A DNA stretch of 64,000 nucleotides. Origin: Methanobacterium sp. (lineage in GTDB: Archaea; Methanobacteriota; Methanobacteria; Methanobacteriales; Methanobacteriaceae). How positions within the stretch are numbered: the first letter of the stretch is position 1; the number at the start of each line of letters is the position of its first letter. The position numbers and the translations under genes are program-made. The notes under the pieces are model-generated. The model searched no databases, was not told the origin of the DNA, and saw nothing but the letters and a program-made list of their open reading frames with translations. This document shows positions 1-7,460 of the stretch, piece after piece. The stretch spans positions 1-64,000 of the forward strand of contig JAVSLW010000009.1 in the NCBI GenBank assembly GCA_039666455.1, written 5' to 3'.

Positions 1-1
1 A

Positions 2-112
2 GAAGAATTAAAAAATGTTTTTGAGGAAATATTTAAAGAAATAATAGGAGAAAAATCCTTTTATGAAAACTGGATTCAAAAATTCATATCAACAGTGAAA
101 AATATTAAGTAA
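2..112 (+). CDS. 3' end of an unidentified gene (partial)
   Basis: The window opens inside a reading frame that runs 36 codons to a TAA at 110-112. The visible C-terminus is acidic and lysine-rich, with an amphipathic helix pattern ending in Thr-Val-Lys-Asn-Ile-Lys. No motif is visible and the product cannot be named. It converges on the small secreted protein on the opposite strand, with only 4 nt between the two stop codons. Confidence 0.5.
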   Translation, partial: EELKNVFEEIFKEIIGEKSFYENWIQKFISTVKNIK

Positions 113-116
113 TCAA

Positions 117-302
117 CTATACTCCTGATATTATAGGATCTGGATAACTGGTTGTATTGTTTACAGTTGTCGGTGATTGGAACGAATTATTACTAGAACT
201 ATTGCCTGCTGTGTTTTCTGCTGAAACTGCGCTGCTTAGAAGAATTATAAGTAGCGCTGTTAGTGCTAAGAAAGTTGCTTGTTTTTTCATTTCATTTTTC
301 AC
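117..302 (-). CDS. Small secreted Ser/Asn/Thr-rich protein
   Basis: A 61-residue protein with a Sec-type signal peptide: basic start (MKNEMKK), hydrophobic core at about residues 10-25, and an Ala-Val-Ser-Ala-like cleavage region near 28. The rest is a short Ser/Asn/Thr-rich tail with several N-glycosylation sequons (NSS, NNS, NTT). A strong GGGGGTGA Shine-Dalgarno lies just upstream of the ATG, which supports a real gene. The mature part of about 30 residues has no recognisable fold. It may be a surface peptide or a cell-wall-associated protein. Function unknown. Confidence 0.6.
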   Translation of the reverse strand: MKNEMKKQATFLALTALLIILLSSAVSAENTAGNSSSNNSFQSPTTVNNTTSYPDPIISGV

Positions 303-709
303 CCCCTTTTAATTTTTTATGTGATCTTATGAGGTCATACAATACGTTCATACAATCATATGCACTGGTTTGTAATAATTTCATATATTAAGCTTTCTAA
401 ATGATAAAAATAGAAATATTTATTAATAGATTAAAAAAAATTCCTCTATGTATGAAGGATTTTAAAAAATAAATAATATATTAATATATAGATATAATTA
501 AATAATAATATGGTTGTTGGGTCATAAAATATCCGGTTATAAAGTCATAATACTCATGAATTTCTCTATTACATCTCTAACTAACCAAATATCTACTAAA
601 AATGGAAAACTGGAGAAAAAACACATAAAAAAAAAACCAGCATGTGAAAATCTCTGATTTTTCAACACCCCTAACTTTACAGACCCTAAAATAAAATAGA
701 TTTAAATAA
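303..709. other. AT-rich intergenic region with one palindromic element
   Basis: No coding frame of note. The stretch is highly AT-rich with TATA-like segments, and it must hold the promoter of the small secreted protein. Its right end carries a short hairpin (646-663) of the dispersed palindrome family, next to a 25-bp sequence found again at 62092-62116. Confidence 0.6.
643..667. repeat. Short palindromic element, single copy
   Basis: The arms GAAAATC and GATTTTTC are separated by the loop TCT. The 16-nt core is identical to the core of a hairpin in the 21.7-kb array. Flanking bases match an uninterrupted version of the same intergenic sequence at 62086-62116, as if the 25-nt palindrome had been inserted between CCAGCA and CCC. 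Confidence 0.6.
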
Positions 710-1735
710 TTAAATCTTTTCAATTGCTGCTATAAGAAGCTTGATGGTATTTTCTATGTCTTCAAGGCTTGCAACCTCAACCGGAGTGTGGATATACCTT
801 GTTGGAACTGATAAAACACCTGTGGGAATTCCCTCGCGGGTTAAATGAATTGCAGTAGCATCAGTTGTACCACCTTCACTTACTTCAAGCTGATAAGGGA
901 TTTCTTCCTCAATTGCAGATTCAATAAGGAGTTTTTTAACCATGGGATGCGTAATTGTTCCTCTTCCACTTGCATCTGTTAAAATAATGGCCGGACCTTT
1001 GTTAATTTTAGCAGGGGCATCTTCAAATTTAATTCCAGGGTGATCTCCACAAATAGTAACGTCCAGTGCAATCGCCATATCTGGATTTATTTTAAAAGCA
1101 GATGTTTTTGCCCCTTTAAGTCCCACTTCCTCCTGAACAGTGCCTACACCATAAATGGTTGCACTGGTTTTTGCGCGCTTCATGGCCTCAACAAGGACGT
1201 AACAACCCACCCTGTTATCAAATGCCTTTCCAGTTACCAGATTTCCCCGGAGATTTGAAAATTCATGTTTGATGGTTACAGGATCTCCAATGCTAATGAG
1301 TTCTTCTGCTTCCTCCCTGTTTGAGGCGCCTATATCAATAAACATGTTTTCATATTCAAGTACCTTCTTTTTTTCTGCAGGTTTCATCCTGTGGGGAGGT
1401 TTTGCGCCTATAACTCCCAGAATTTTTCCTTTTTTTGAATGTATAATGACTTCCTGGTTTAAAAGCATCTGGTCGTTAATACCTCCTATCTTGGAAAACT
1501 TAATGAAACCATTTTTATCAATAAATCTTACCATAAGCCCAATTTCATCCATATGGGCTGCAAGCATTATTTTCTTACCATTTTTGCCTTTCTTTACTGC
1601 AATTATATTGCCCATATTGTCAGCTTCAATTTCGTCAACATGGTCTTTTAACTCGTCTGTAATTATTTTACGGATTTCCTCTTCAAAACCAGATACTCCA
1701 GGAGCATTGGAAAGTTTTTTTAGTAATTCACTCAT
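710..1735 (-). CDS. M42 family metallo-aminopeptidase
   Basis: A 341-residue dinuclear-metal peptidase of the M42 (glutamyl/deblocking aminopeptidase, TET-like) family, normal in length. It is expected to trim amino acids from peptides in the cytosol as a large oligomer. Visible metal and catalytic residues are His61 in AAHMDE, Asp173 in AFDNRVG, Glu202-Glu203 in VQEEVGLKGA, Asp225 in ALDVT, and His316 in RYIHTP. The dimerising PDZ-like insertion lies between residues 70 and 165. A small membrane-protein gene sits just upstream on the same strand, 17 nt away, so the two are probably cotranscribed. Some family members were annotated as endoglucanases, which is not supported here. Confidence 0.92.
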   Translation of the reverse strand: MSELLKKLSNAPGVSGFEEEIRKIITDELKDHVDEIEADNMGNIIAVKKGKNGKKIMLAAHMDEIGLMVRFIDKNGFIKFSKIGGINDQMLLNQEVIIHSKKGKILGVIGAKPPHRMKPAEKKKVLEYENMFIDIGASNREEAEELISIGDPVTIKHEFSNLRGNLVTGKAFDNRVGCYVLVEAMKRAKTSATIYGVGTVQEEVGLKGAKTSAFKINPDMAIALDVTICGDHPGIKFEDAPAKINKGPAIILTDASGRGTITHPMVKKLLIESAIEEEIPYQLEVSEGGTTDATAIHLTREGIPTGVLSVPTRYIHTPVEVASLEDIENTIKLLIAAIEKI

Positions 1736-1752
1736 AATATACCTCTAAATCG

Positions 1753-1989
1753 TTATAAAGACTTGATTAAAATTAATATCCCCAGAATTATGATTATTAT
1801 AGGTCCGGCCTGCTGTATAACTAATTGAATGGGAATAATGCCCAGGTTTATTGCATACCATAGTAAACCAGTGACTATGAAGATGATACTTATATAAACA
1901 CCGTATTTATTAATTTTTCTTTTAGGCTTCTTTTTTTTGGTTCTTTCAGCTTGTTCTTCATCTGTTTTTATTTCTACTGTGTCTTTCAT
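1753..1989 (-). CDS. Small membrane protein with two TM helices
   Basis: 78 residues. The first 25 are highly charged and lysine-rich. Two hydrophobic helices follow at about 29-50 and 55-76, the second in an Ile/Leu-rich context. The pattern resembles the short N-terminal membrane module (DUF5668/LiaF-type) found in small archaeal and bacterial proteins. Function unknown. It is placed directly upstream of the M42 peptidase on the same strand, and transcription likely starts in the 1990-2130 divergent gap shared with the CoA-pathway genes. Confidence 0.65.
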   Translation of the reverse strand: MKDTVEIKTDEEQAERTKKKKPKRKINKYGVYISIIFIVTGLLWYAINLGIIPIQLVIQQAGPIIIIILGILILIKSL

Positions 1990-2131
1990 ATCAATCCACT
2001 CAAACTATGATTTTAGATATCTAAAAGATTCAACAAATATCTTTATTAAGTGTAATATATTAAAATTTAAACAGATATATTTTTTCTATGGCTGAATTAA
2101 TTTTCAGATAATAACTAAAAAAGTGAAATTT

Positions 2132-2887
2132 ATGATACCCAAAGACCATCCACGATACCATTCTCTTTTGTCGAGGGAAAAAATCGTAGATGCATATAAA
2201 TCAGGGATTTTAGCAGATGCAGGAATGATTGCTCATGGAAGGGGAGAAACATTTGACTATTTGATAGGAGAAAAAACAACTGCAGCTGCCAGAAAATCCA
2301 TTAAAACCGCTGCTGCGGCACTATTACTTGCTAAAAATCCGGTGATATCTGTTAATGGGAATACCGCTGCACTTGTAAGCAGTGAAATAGTGGAACTGGC
2401 CGATATTTTAGGTGCAAAAATAGAAATTAACCTGTTTTACAGAACAGAAGAAAGAATTAAAACCATTTTAAAGGTGCTAAATGAAGCAGGTGCAGAAGAA
2501 GTTTTAGGAACTGAAAGTAAGGAATTAAAACATATAGAAGGCTTAAATCATCCGCGTGGAGATGTAAGTAGTGGAGGAATCTATAAAGCTGATGTGGTCC
2601 TGGTTCCTCTTGAAGACGGCGACAGGACAGAAGCACTGATTAAATCAGGAAAATTGGTTATAGCTGTGGATTTAAATCCTTTATCAAGAACTGCCAGGAC
2701 AGCTTCCATTACAGTTGTGGACAACATAACAAGATCAATATCATGCCTTATAGAAAATGTTCTTAAACTTAAAGATAGAGATAGAGAAGAACTGAAAAGA
2801 ATAGTTGACAATTTTAACAACGTTAATAACCTTAAAGATTCTTTGAAGGTCATGTTAAATTCTATTAATGAATTTGAAAAAGAGTGA
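2132..2887 (+). CDS. 4-phosphopantoate--beta-alanine ligase
   Basis: This is the archaeal phosphopantothenate synthetase (DUF137 family), which joins 4-phosphopantoate and beta-alanine with ATP in archaeal CoA biosynthesis. The protein is 251 residues from the ATG at 2132, giving the typical start MIPKDHPRY. A GTG three codons earlier is possible but less like the family. Recognisable segments are HGRGETFDYL, the Ala-rich helix after TTAAARKSI, NGNTAAL, LNHPRGDVSSGGIY, and VDLNPLSRTARTA with VVDNITR. The downstream P-loop protein begins 4 nt after the stop, so the two form an operon. Confidence 0.93.
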   Translation: MIPKDHPRYHSLLSREKIVDAYKSGILADAGMIAHGRGETFDYLIGEKTTAAARKSIKTAAAALLLAKNPVISVNGNTAALVSSEIVELADILGAKIEINLFYRTEERIKTILKVLNEAGAEEVLGTESKELKHIEGLNHPRGDVSSGGIYKADVVLVPLEDGDRTEALIKSGKLVIAVDLNPLSRTARTASITVVDNITRSISCLIENVLKLKDRDREELKRIVDNFNNVNNLKDSLKVMLNSINEFEKE

Positions 2888-2891
2888 AATC

Positions 2892-3470
2892 ATGCAGGTA
2901 ATTGGAGTGACCGGACTACCTGGATCAGGTAAAAGTGTGGTGGCAAGAGTAGCAAATAATCTTGGAATCAATGTAATTCGAATGGGAGACGTAATTAGAG
3001 ACGAAGCACTTAAAAAAAATGCAGATATTGGAGAAACAGCAGTAAAACTCCGTGAAGATTATGGGAAATATGTGGTAGCTGAAAAATGCGTTGAAATAAT
3101 AGAAGAAGCGTTAAAAAACACTACAGATGATAAAAATGAACTGAAATTTGTAATTGAAGGTATAAGAAGCCCTGCAGAAGTGGAAATATTTAAAAAACAT
3201 TTTGGAAAGTTCAAAGTTATTGCTATCTACAGCAGCCCAAAAACACGTTTTATGAGATTAAAACGGCGTAAACGATCTGATGATTCGACAAGTATCCTTG
3301 AATTTAAAAATAGGGATGAAAGAGAACTTAAATTTGGGATTGGCAGTGTTATTGCAGCAGCAGACTACATGATAGTAAATGAAGGGCCAATCTGGAAGTA
3401 TAAAAACTCAGTAAGAAACATATTAAAAAAAGAAATGAAAATACAGGGCAAAAAGAAAGGTAATTATTGA
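2892..3470 (+). CDS. UPF0200-type P-loop nucleotide kinase-like protein
   Basis: 192 residues from the ATG at 2892. An earlier in-frame start at 2868 would overlap the upstream gene and add an unlikely N-terminus. The P-loop is GVTGLPGSGKS near residue 5, followed by a kinase-like lid with an Arg-rich segment (RFMRLKRRKRSDD). This is the archaeal UPF0200 family, related to dephospho-CoA and adenylate kinases. Its position directly behind the CoA-pathway ligase makes a CoA-related or dephospho-CoA-kinase-like role attractive, but that is inference from context. Confidence 0.85.
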   Translation: MQVIGVTGLPGSGKSVVARVANNLGINVIRMGDVIRDEALKKNADIGETAVKLREDYGKYVVAEKCVEIIEEALKNTTDDKNELKFVIEGIRSPAEVEIFKKHFGKFKVIAIYSSPKTRFMRLKRRKRSDDSTSILEFKNRDERELKFGIGSVIAAADYMIVNEGPIWKYKNSVRNILKKEMKIQGKKKGNY

Positions 3471-3504
3471 AGAGAATGAATAAGATTTAAAAATAGGGGA
3501 ACAT

Positions 3505-3891
3505 GTGGTTATGAACTGTGAAATATACGCTAAAGCATCAGTTAATCCAACAGAGGATATGGATAAAGTTATTAAAGCTATTGCAAACGTTATTGAATAT
3601 GATGAAATTGAAATAGGGGACGATTACGTCTGTGTATCTGGAGGGATAGAAACAGTTAAAAATTTAAAAGACGAATTAAGAGAAAGGAAAATAAGGGGAG
3701 CTGTACGGAAAATAATGCTTAAGGGAATAACTGCCGGTAAAATTCACTTTAGATTAAGTAAACAGGCAGCACTTGCCGGGACATTAAATTTAGTGGAGGA
3801 TAGTCTATGTCCTCTGGGTGAAATAGATGTTGAAATCAAAACTGATGATCCAGATAAATTAATAGACTGGATGGCTCCTGAAATAAAATAA
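3505..3891 (+). CDS. UPF0201 family protein (DUF54)
   Basis: About 126-128 residues, matching the archaeal UPF0201/DUF54 family, with an RNA-binding-like alpha/beta fold. Characteristic parts are the N-terminal PTEDMDKVIKAI segment and the C-terminal RLSKQAALAGTLN and DWMAPE. GTG at 3505 and ATG at 3511 are both possible starts. The GGGGA at 3496 lies 4 or 10 nt upstream respectively, so ATG may be better spaced. It probably belongs to the same transcript as the two genes before it. The exact role is unknown. Confidence 0.82.
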   Translation: MVMNCEIYAKASVNPTEDMDKVIKAIANVIEYDEIEIGDDYVCVSGGIETVKNLKDELRERKIRGAVRKIMLKGITAGKIHFRLSKQAALAGTLNLVEDSLCPLGEIDVEIKTDDPDKLIDWMAPEIK

Positions 3892-3897
3892 TTTCAG
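3876..3897. terminator. Hairpin between convergent genes
   Basis: CCTGAAAT and ATTTCAGG form an 8-bp stem spanning the stop codon of the UPF0201 gene. T-rich sequence follows on the + strand. It lies between two converging genes and is a plausible bidirectional terminator. Confidence 0.5.
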
Positions 3898-3904
3898 GAA
3901 GGTT

Positions 3905-4585
3905 TTATTTATCTATCAAAACTGCATCTTTAATTAAAAAATAACCACTATCTCTTTCCCAAATCACTTCAGATTCAGTAATTTTAATTTTTTTATTAAA
4001 AACAGGCCCATCTAAAACAAGAGTTTCTGCCTCGCCCCCTTCAAAGGCAATGTGTATTCCATACTTTTTATTTAAAGCAATGATATCTTCAAGAACAGCA
4101 GAATCGATCTTTCTACCTAACCAGGACTCGTCAAGCCCCTCTGCTGAAACGCTTGTAATAATAACCTCAAATCCAAGCTCAATAACTTCCTTCATATATT
4201 CTTCTGGGTCCCTGTGCCAGAGTGGAGCGTATGATTTAAGTCCTAATTCTTCACAGATACTGTCAATTCTTGATTTTTGGTAAACAGAATGTAATGCACC
4301 AGAATAAATACCTTCAATTCCTTCATTCTTTAAATCTCTTAAAACAGTGGTTAAATCCTCCAATTCTTCTTCTTTAATACCCTTTGTAACTTTCCGGATA
4401 AGAGGAACACCCAGTGCTTCAGCAGAAAGTTCTGTAATATGTATATTGGCCACGTGAAACATGTAAGAGGCAGGATTATCTGAAATTAAAGATACCAGAT
4501 ATTTAACTTCATGCCCTTCTTCACGAGCCTTATAATAAGCCATTGTACTATCTTTACCGCCTGAGAAGAGAACTGCCACCTTCAT
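3905..4585 (-). CDS. Diphthine--ammonia ligase-like ATP pyrophosphatase (Dph6 family)
   Basis: 226 residues with the N-terminal PP-loop FSGGKDS (about residues 7-13). Family signatures follow: GIYSGALHSVYQKSRID, LWHRDPEEYM, and GGEAETLVLDGP near the C-terminus. Family members amidate diphthine on elongation factor 2, the last step of diphthamide synthesis. The archaeal MJ0570 group also belongs to this superfamily. It stands in line with the appendage locus upstream on the same strand but is metabolically unrelated to it. Confidence 0.87.
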   Translation of the reverse strand: MKVAVLFSGGKDSTMAYYKAREEGHEVKYLVSLISDNPASYMFHVANIHITELSAEALGVPLIRKVTKGIKEEELEDLTTVLRDLKNEGIEGIYSGALHSVYQKSRIDSICEELGLKSYAPLWHRDPEEYMKEVIELGFEVIITSVSAEGLDESWLGRKIDSAVLEDIIALNKKYGIHIAFEGGEAETLVLDGPVFNKKIKITESEVIWERDSGYFLIKDAVLIDK

Positions 4586-4600
4586 TATGCCACCTGAAAT

Positions 4601-5398
4601 CTAATTTTCCTTCCTCAACCTTTCTTTAAATCTGTCAAAAAGGCTTATCAGTGTATCTATAAATAGGCCTGCAAGGCCCACCAGTATTCCAAGGAGGCCG
4701 CATAAAATAATTACACTGCTCTTATCAGGGATAATTGATTTTATATAATTAATCCTGTCCTGTGTGGGGCCCTGAATACCTGTAATAACAACATCTCCTG
4801 ATAACTGGTTGGAAACATCATAGACCCGGGCAGATTCAACCTGAAGAGATGCATGGGCTGAGCTGTATTTAACGTCTATTGCACCTACAAGCATCAGCCA
4901 ATCCTCTAATTTTTTAATCACATCCTGAGGATCAGCCTGATTTTGAATCTCAATTTCTATGGTATCATTAGATAGTATCTGGGCAGATCTTATTCCTTTA
5001 TTGGAAGCAGGTATTCTTTTTGGGAGTACCGCTTTCCATTTATCAGAAAATGGAGTGGTTTTTACAGTTATTCCCCTAACTTCAACACTTTTAACTCCCT
5101 CAATTTGTCTGGCACTGTTTACAAACTGGTTAATGTTCAGATTTGTTGAAATATCCACATTTATGGTTTCTATGTCACTGGAAGTTGAAGTGTAAAATGA
5201 AGAGGCTATTCCAGGTATATCGTCCATCACCGGACTTATAAAAAAGACTCCACCAATTATTCCAACAATAAAACCAATGGATACCACCATTAAAAGGTTT
5301 TTTTTACCTATTATCGGTGTAAGGAGTGCGGTTGAGAAAACAAACACCATTAAAATGATGAATAAAATTACCATTATAATTACTGCGATGGCTTCCAT
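4601..5398 (-). CDS. Membrane protein with a large external domain
   Basis: 265 residues. Two N-terminal helices (about 3-27 and 35-57) and one near the C-terminus (about 227-250) bracket an extracytoplasmic domain of some 165 residues. That domain contains a repeated beta-alpha pattern: a ferredoxin-like VNQFVNSARQ...GVKSVEVRG unit and a VIKKLEDWLMLVGAIDVKYSS unit. The C-terminus is basic and cytoplasmic. I do not recognise the family. It is the seventh same-strand gene after the pilin-like block, so an accessory role in the surface structure is possible. That is inference from position only. Confidence 0.6.
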   Translation of the reverse strand: MEAIAVIIMVILFIILMVFVFSTALLTPIIGKKNLLMVVSIGFIVGIIGGVFFISPVMDDIPGIASSFYTSTSSDIETINVDISTNLNINQFVNSARQIEGVKSVEVRGITVKTTPFSDKWKAVLPKRIPASNKGIRSAQILSNDTIEIEIQNQADPQDVIKKLEDWLMLVGAIDVKYSSAHASLQVESARVYDVSNQLSGDVVITGIQGPTQDRINYIKSIIPDKSSVIILCGLLGILVGLAGLFIDTLISLFDRFKERLRKEN

Positions 5399-5419
5399 GA
5401 TATTTTTCCTGTCTGGTTA

Positions 5420-5869
5420 TTAATTCTTTACTTCTTCGCTTCCAACGATAATTCCAGTTGCAGCATCAACATATATTCTTTTAAATATAACAGTGCCTTT
5501 CATAAGGGGAACAATCCAGACAGCAGTGTTATTGTTATTAATCATTATATTACCTTTTGCAGGTTCTCCTGCTGTAAAATTAGGTTGTGATGCAATTTTT
5601 TTGGCCTGATCAGCTGTAACCTGATAAGTTCCATTATTTCCACCGGTCACATTAACGCTGGTAATGTTACTGGATGTGGAGTTGTTGAACGTAGGAACCT
5701 GTGGGGCTGGGACTGGGGCAGGTTCAGTTACTGGAGCTTCTGATGTGTTGTTTACAACTTCAGCTCTGGCATTACCATTAAATGGTCCGTAGGCATACAC
5801 TACCAGAATTACAGTTACAACGGCAACTATAATCAAAGCTTTTTTTTCCCATCCTGGTTCCAGATCCAT
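5420..5869 (-). CDS. Membrane-anchored protein with a PepSY-like C-terminal domain
   Basis: 149 residues. A short basic N-terminus is followed by one helix (about 10-28), then a Pro/Ala/Thr/Asn-rich linker (about 35-75) with N-glycosylation sequons, then an 80-residue domain. That domain has the pattern TADQAKKIA ... RIYVDAATGIIVGSEEV, typical of PepSY-like repeats, which are often inhibitory or envelope-associated. It is probably exported and tethered to the membrane. It lies between the pilin-like genes and the three-helix membrane protein. Confidence 0.65.
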   Translation of the reverse strand: MDLEPGWEKKALIIVAVVTVILVVYAYGPFNGNARAEVVNNTSEAPVTEPAPVPAPQVPTFNNSTSSNITSVNVTGGNNGTYQVTADQAKKIASQPNFTAGEPAKGNIMINNNNTAVWIVPLMKGTVIFKRIYVDAATGIIVGSEEVKN

Positions 5870-5936
5870 AGGATAACTCCAGTTAAATAGTTCTTGTCAC
5901 TTATAATGAAATAATTTTTATCATTTAAAAATCTTG

Positions 5937-6350
5937 TTAATATATTGATGTAAATCTTATGGTGCCATTGTCGTTATAAACTTTATACCGATCTCCAGCA
6001 TTCATGGTAATATTTTCAATATAATCCTTAGCAATTAATTTTATGGGAATATTTTGTCCTTTATACGCCACTGTCACATATCCTGTACTGTTTACTTTTG
6101 CCGTATAATTAACATCATCACGAAGATCCAAGTTTATGGAATAACCAGCACCGTTTTTATAAACTGTGTTTATGGTTGTAGCTATTTTTTCACCAACAAT
6201 CCTTACTTTTCCAAGATCTCCTGTTTCAGTTTTATCCATGCTGCTGTTAACAAGGCTGATAAAACTCCCTGCAATTATAATAAATATTAAAGTGACAAAT
6301 ATCAGCTCAGCACTTGCAATTCCTTTTTCGTCTTTTAAAATTTTAATCAC
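5937..6350 (-). CDS. Pilin-like protein, non-canonical +1 residue
   Basis: 137 residues. The N-terminus is MIKILKDEKG followed by IASAEL and a 20-residue hydrophobic helix: the layout of an archaeal class III prepilin. The usual Gln right after the Gly is replaced by Ile, while the Ser-Ala-Glu pattern is kept. The C-terminal region is a beta-rich pseudopilin-like domain. Its start codon follows the stop of the next upstream gene directly (6350/6351), so it ends a tight four-gene operon. It may be a minor pilin. Confidence 0.75.
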   Translation of the reverse strand: MIKILKDEKGIASAELIFVTLIFIIIAGSFISLVNSSMDKTETGDLGKVRIVGEKIATTINTVYKNGAGYSINLDLRDDVNYTAKVNSTGYVTVAYKGQNIPIKLIAKDYIENITMNAGDRYKVYNDNGTIRFTSIY

Positions 6351-7427
6351 CTAATTATATGAATAAGGACTGCCTGTAAGACCTAAAAATGTCTTATAAT
6401 TTTCTGAAAGATAGAATATTTCACCATTTGGAGTACCTGCATCATCAGGTTCCCTTATTGTATTATATGTGTTTCCTTTTCTTGTTTGAAGTATAGTACC
6501 CGGAATATTTCTGAAATACTCATGATCGACCCTTGAAACATCTTTTCTACCATGTTCTTCCCAGAGAGGATCTCCCAATATAAATGTACTTATACGATTG
6601 TTTGGAAGACTTACAGAAGTATTATTTGTTCTATTCTCTAATCTGTCAAAGAAAGATAAACCTCTAAAATCCTGAAAATAATAAGGTCTTGGGAAAATAC
6701 CGGATGGATTGTCAGTACCATTCATACATTCCCATAAGTAATGTAATTTAGTAGCTTCATTCATACCATCAATTGCAAAATTGTATTCTAAACCAAAAAC
6801 AGGAGTATATGTTTGGTGAGGATATTTGTATATAATATTACTTTTTCTGTTTTTGGCATTTAACCAGATATATGGGTCTTCTATTCCTTCAATGGAAACA
6901 TATACCTTTATTTTTGGAGTTTTTCCTTCATATACCTGATCTCTTTGAATAATTTTAATTGGTATTCCTTCTTTAATGTTCACATAAAACCCAAAAGGAT
7001 CCTCCTGAGTAATGTTTAGGTCACTATCAGTGAAAGTTGTTCGGGTGTAATTGGTGATAGGGATATTATTTATGTATACTTCTCTTCCAGTTTGATATTC
7101 AATATTCTTACAGGTTTCAATAACATGTGAATTAAGATTGACCAGTATATGCGTTTTTATGTAGTTCTGGCTGTTGTTTAAAAATCTTTCATCATCAATA
7201 ACTTTCCTTGTTGCATTATAAGCGCCGTTTCTGCCTGCATCAGCAGCACCCTTTTCAATTGAAGCATAAATATTGATAGCAGCATCGTGTGATACATCCC
7301 CTCCCAGTGCAATTGTAGAAATAGTATTTATCTCTTCAACAATTTCTCCATATGAAACTGCAATTATCATTACAGGTATAAAAAGTAAAAATACCAGTGG
7401 AGTAAATGTATAACCTTTTTCATCCAT
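6351..7427 (-). CDS. Large surface protein with prepilin-like N-terminus
   Basis: 358 residues. MDEKG is followed by YTFTPLVFLLF and a single long hydrophobic helix, with no other membrane segment. The bulk is an extracellular domain with several NxT/NxS sequons (for example NITQ, NNTS). The EKG/hydrophobic-helix layout suggests processing by the same peptidase as the neighbouring pilins, but the +1 residue is Tyr rather than Gln. It may be an adhesin or minor pilin. No named family is recognised. Confidence 0.68.
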   Translation of the reverse strand: MDEKGYTFTPLVFLLFIPVMIIAVSYGEIVEEINTISTIALGGDVSHDAAINIYASIEKGAADAGRNGAYNATRKVIDDERFLNNSQNYIKTHILVNLNSHVIETCKNIEYQTGREVYINNIPITNYTRTTFTDSDLNITQEDPFGFYVNIKEGIPIKIIQRDQVYEGKTPKIKVYVSIEGIEDPYIWLNAKNRKSNIIYKYPHQTYTPVFGLEYNFAIDGMNEATKLHYLWECMNGTDNPSGIFPRPYYFQDFRGLSFFDRLENRTNNTSVSLPNNRISTFILGDPLWEEHGRKDVSRVDHEYFRNIPGTILQTRKGNTYNTIREPDDAGTPNGEIFYLSENYKTFLGLTGSPYSYN

Positions 7428-7460
7428 TTTAACGCCTTCTAAAGTTTAATTAAAAATTTT

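Noticed and set aside
1269..1748. A 159-codon open frame on the + strand opposite the M42 peptidase gene
   Set aside because: It is antisense to a clear peptidase with all metal ligands. Its Ser/Pro/Ile-rich composition is typical of a reverse-strand shadow.
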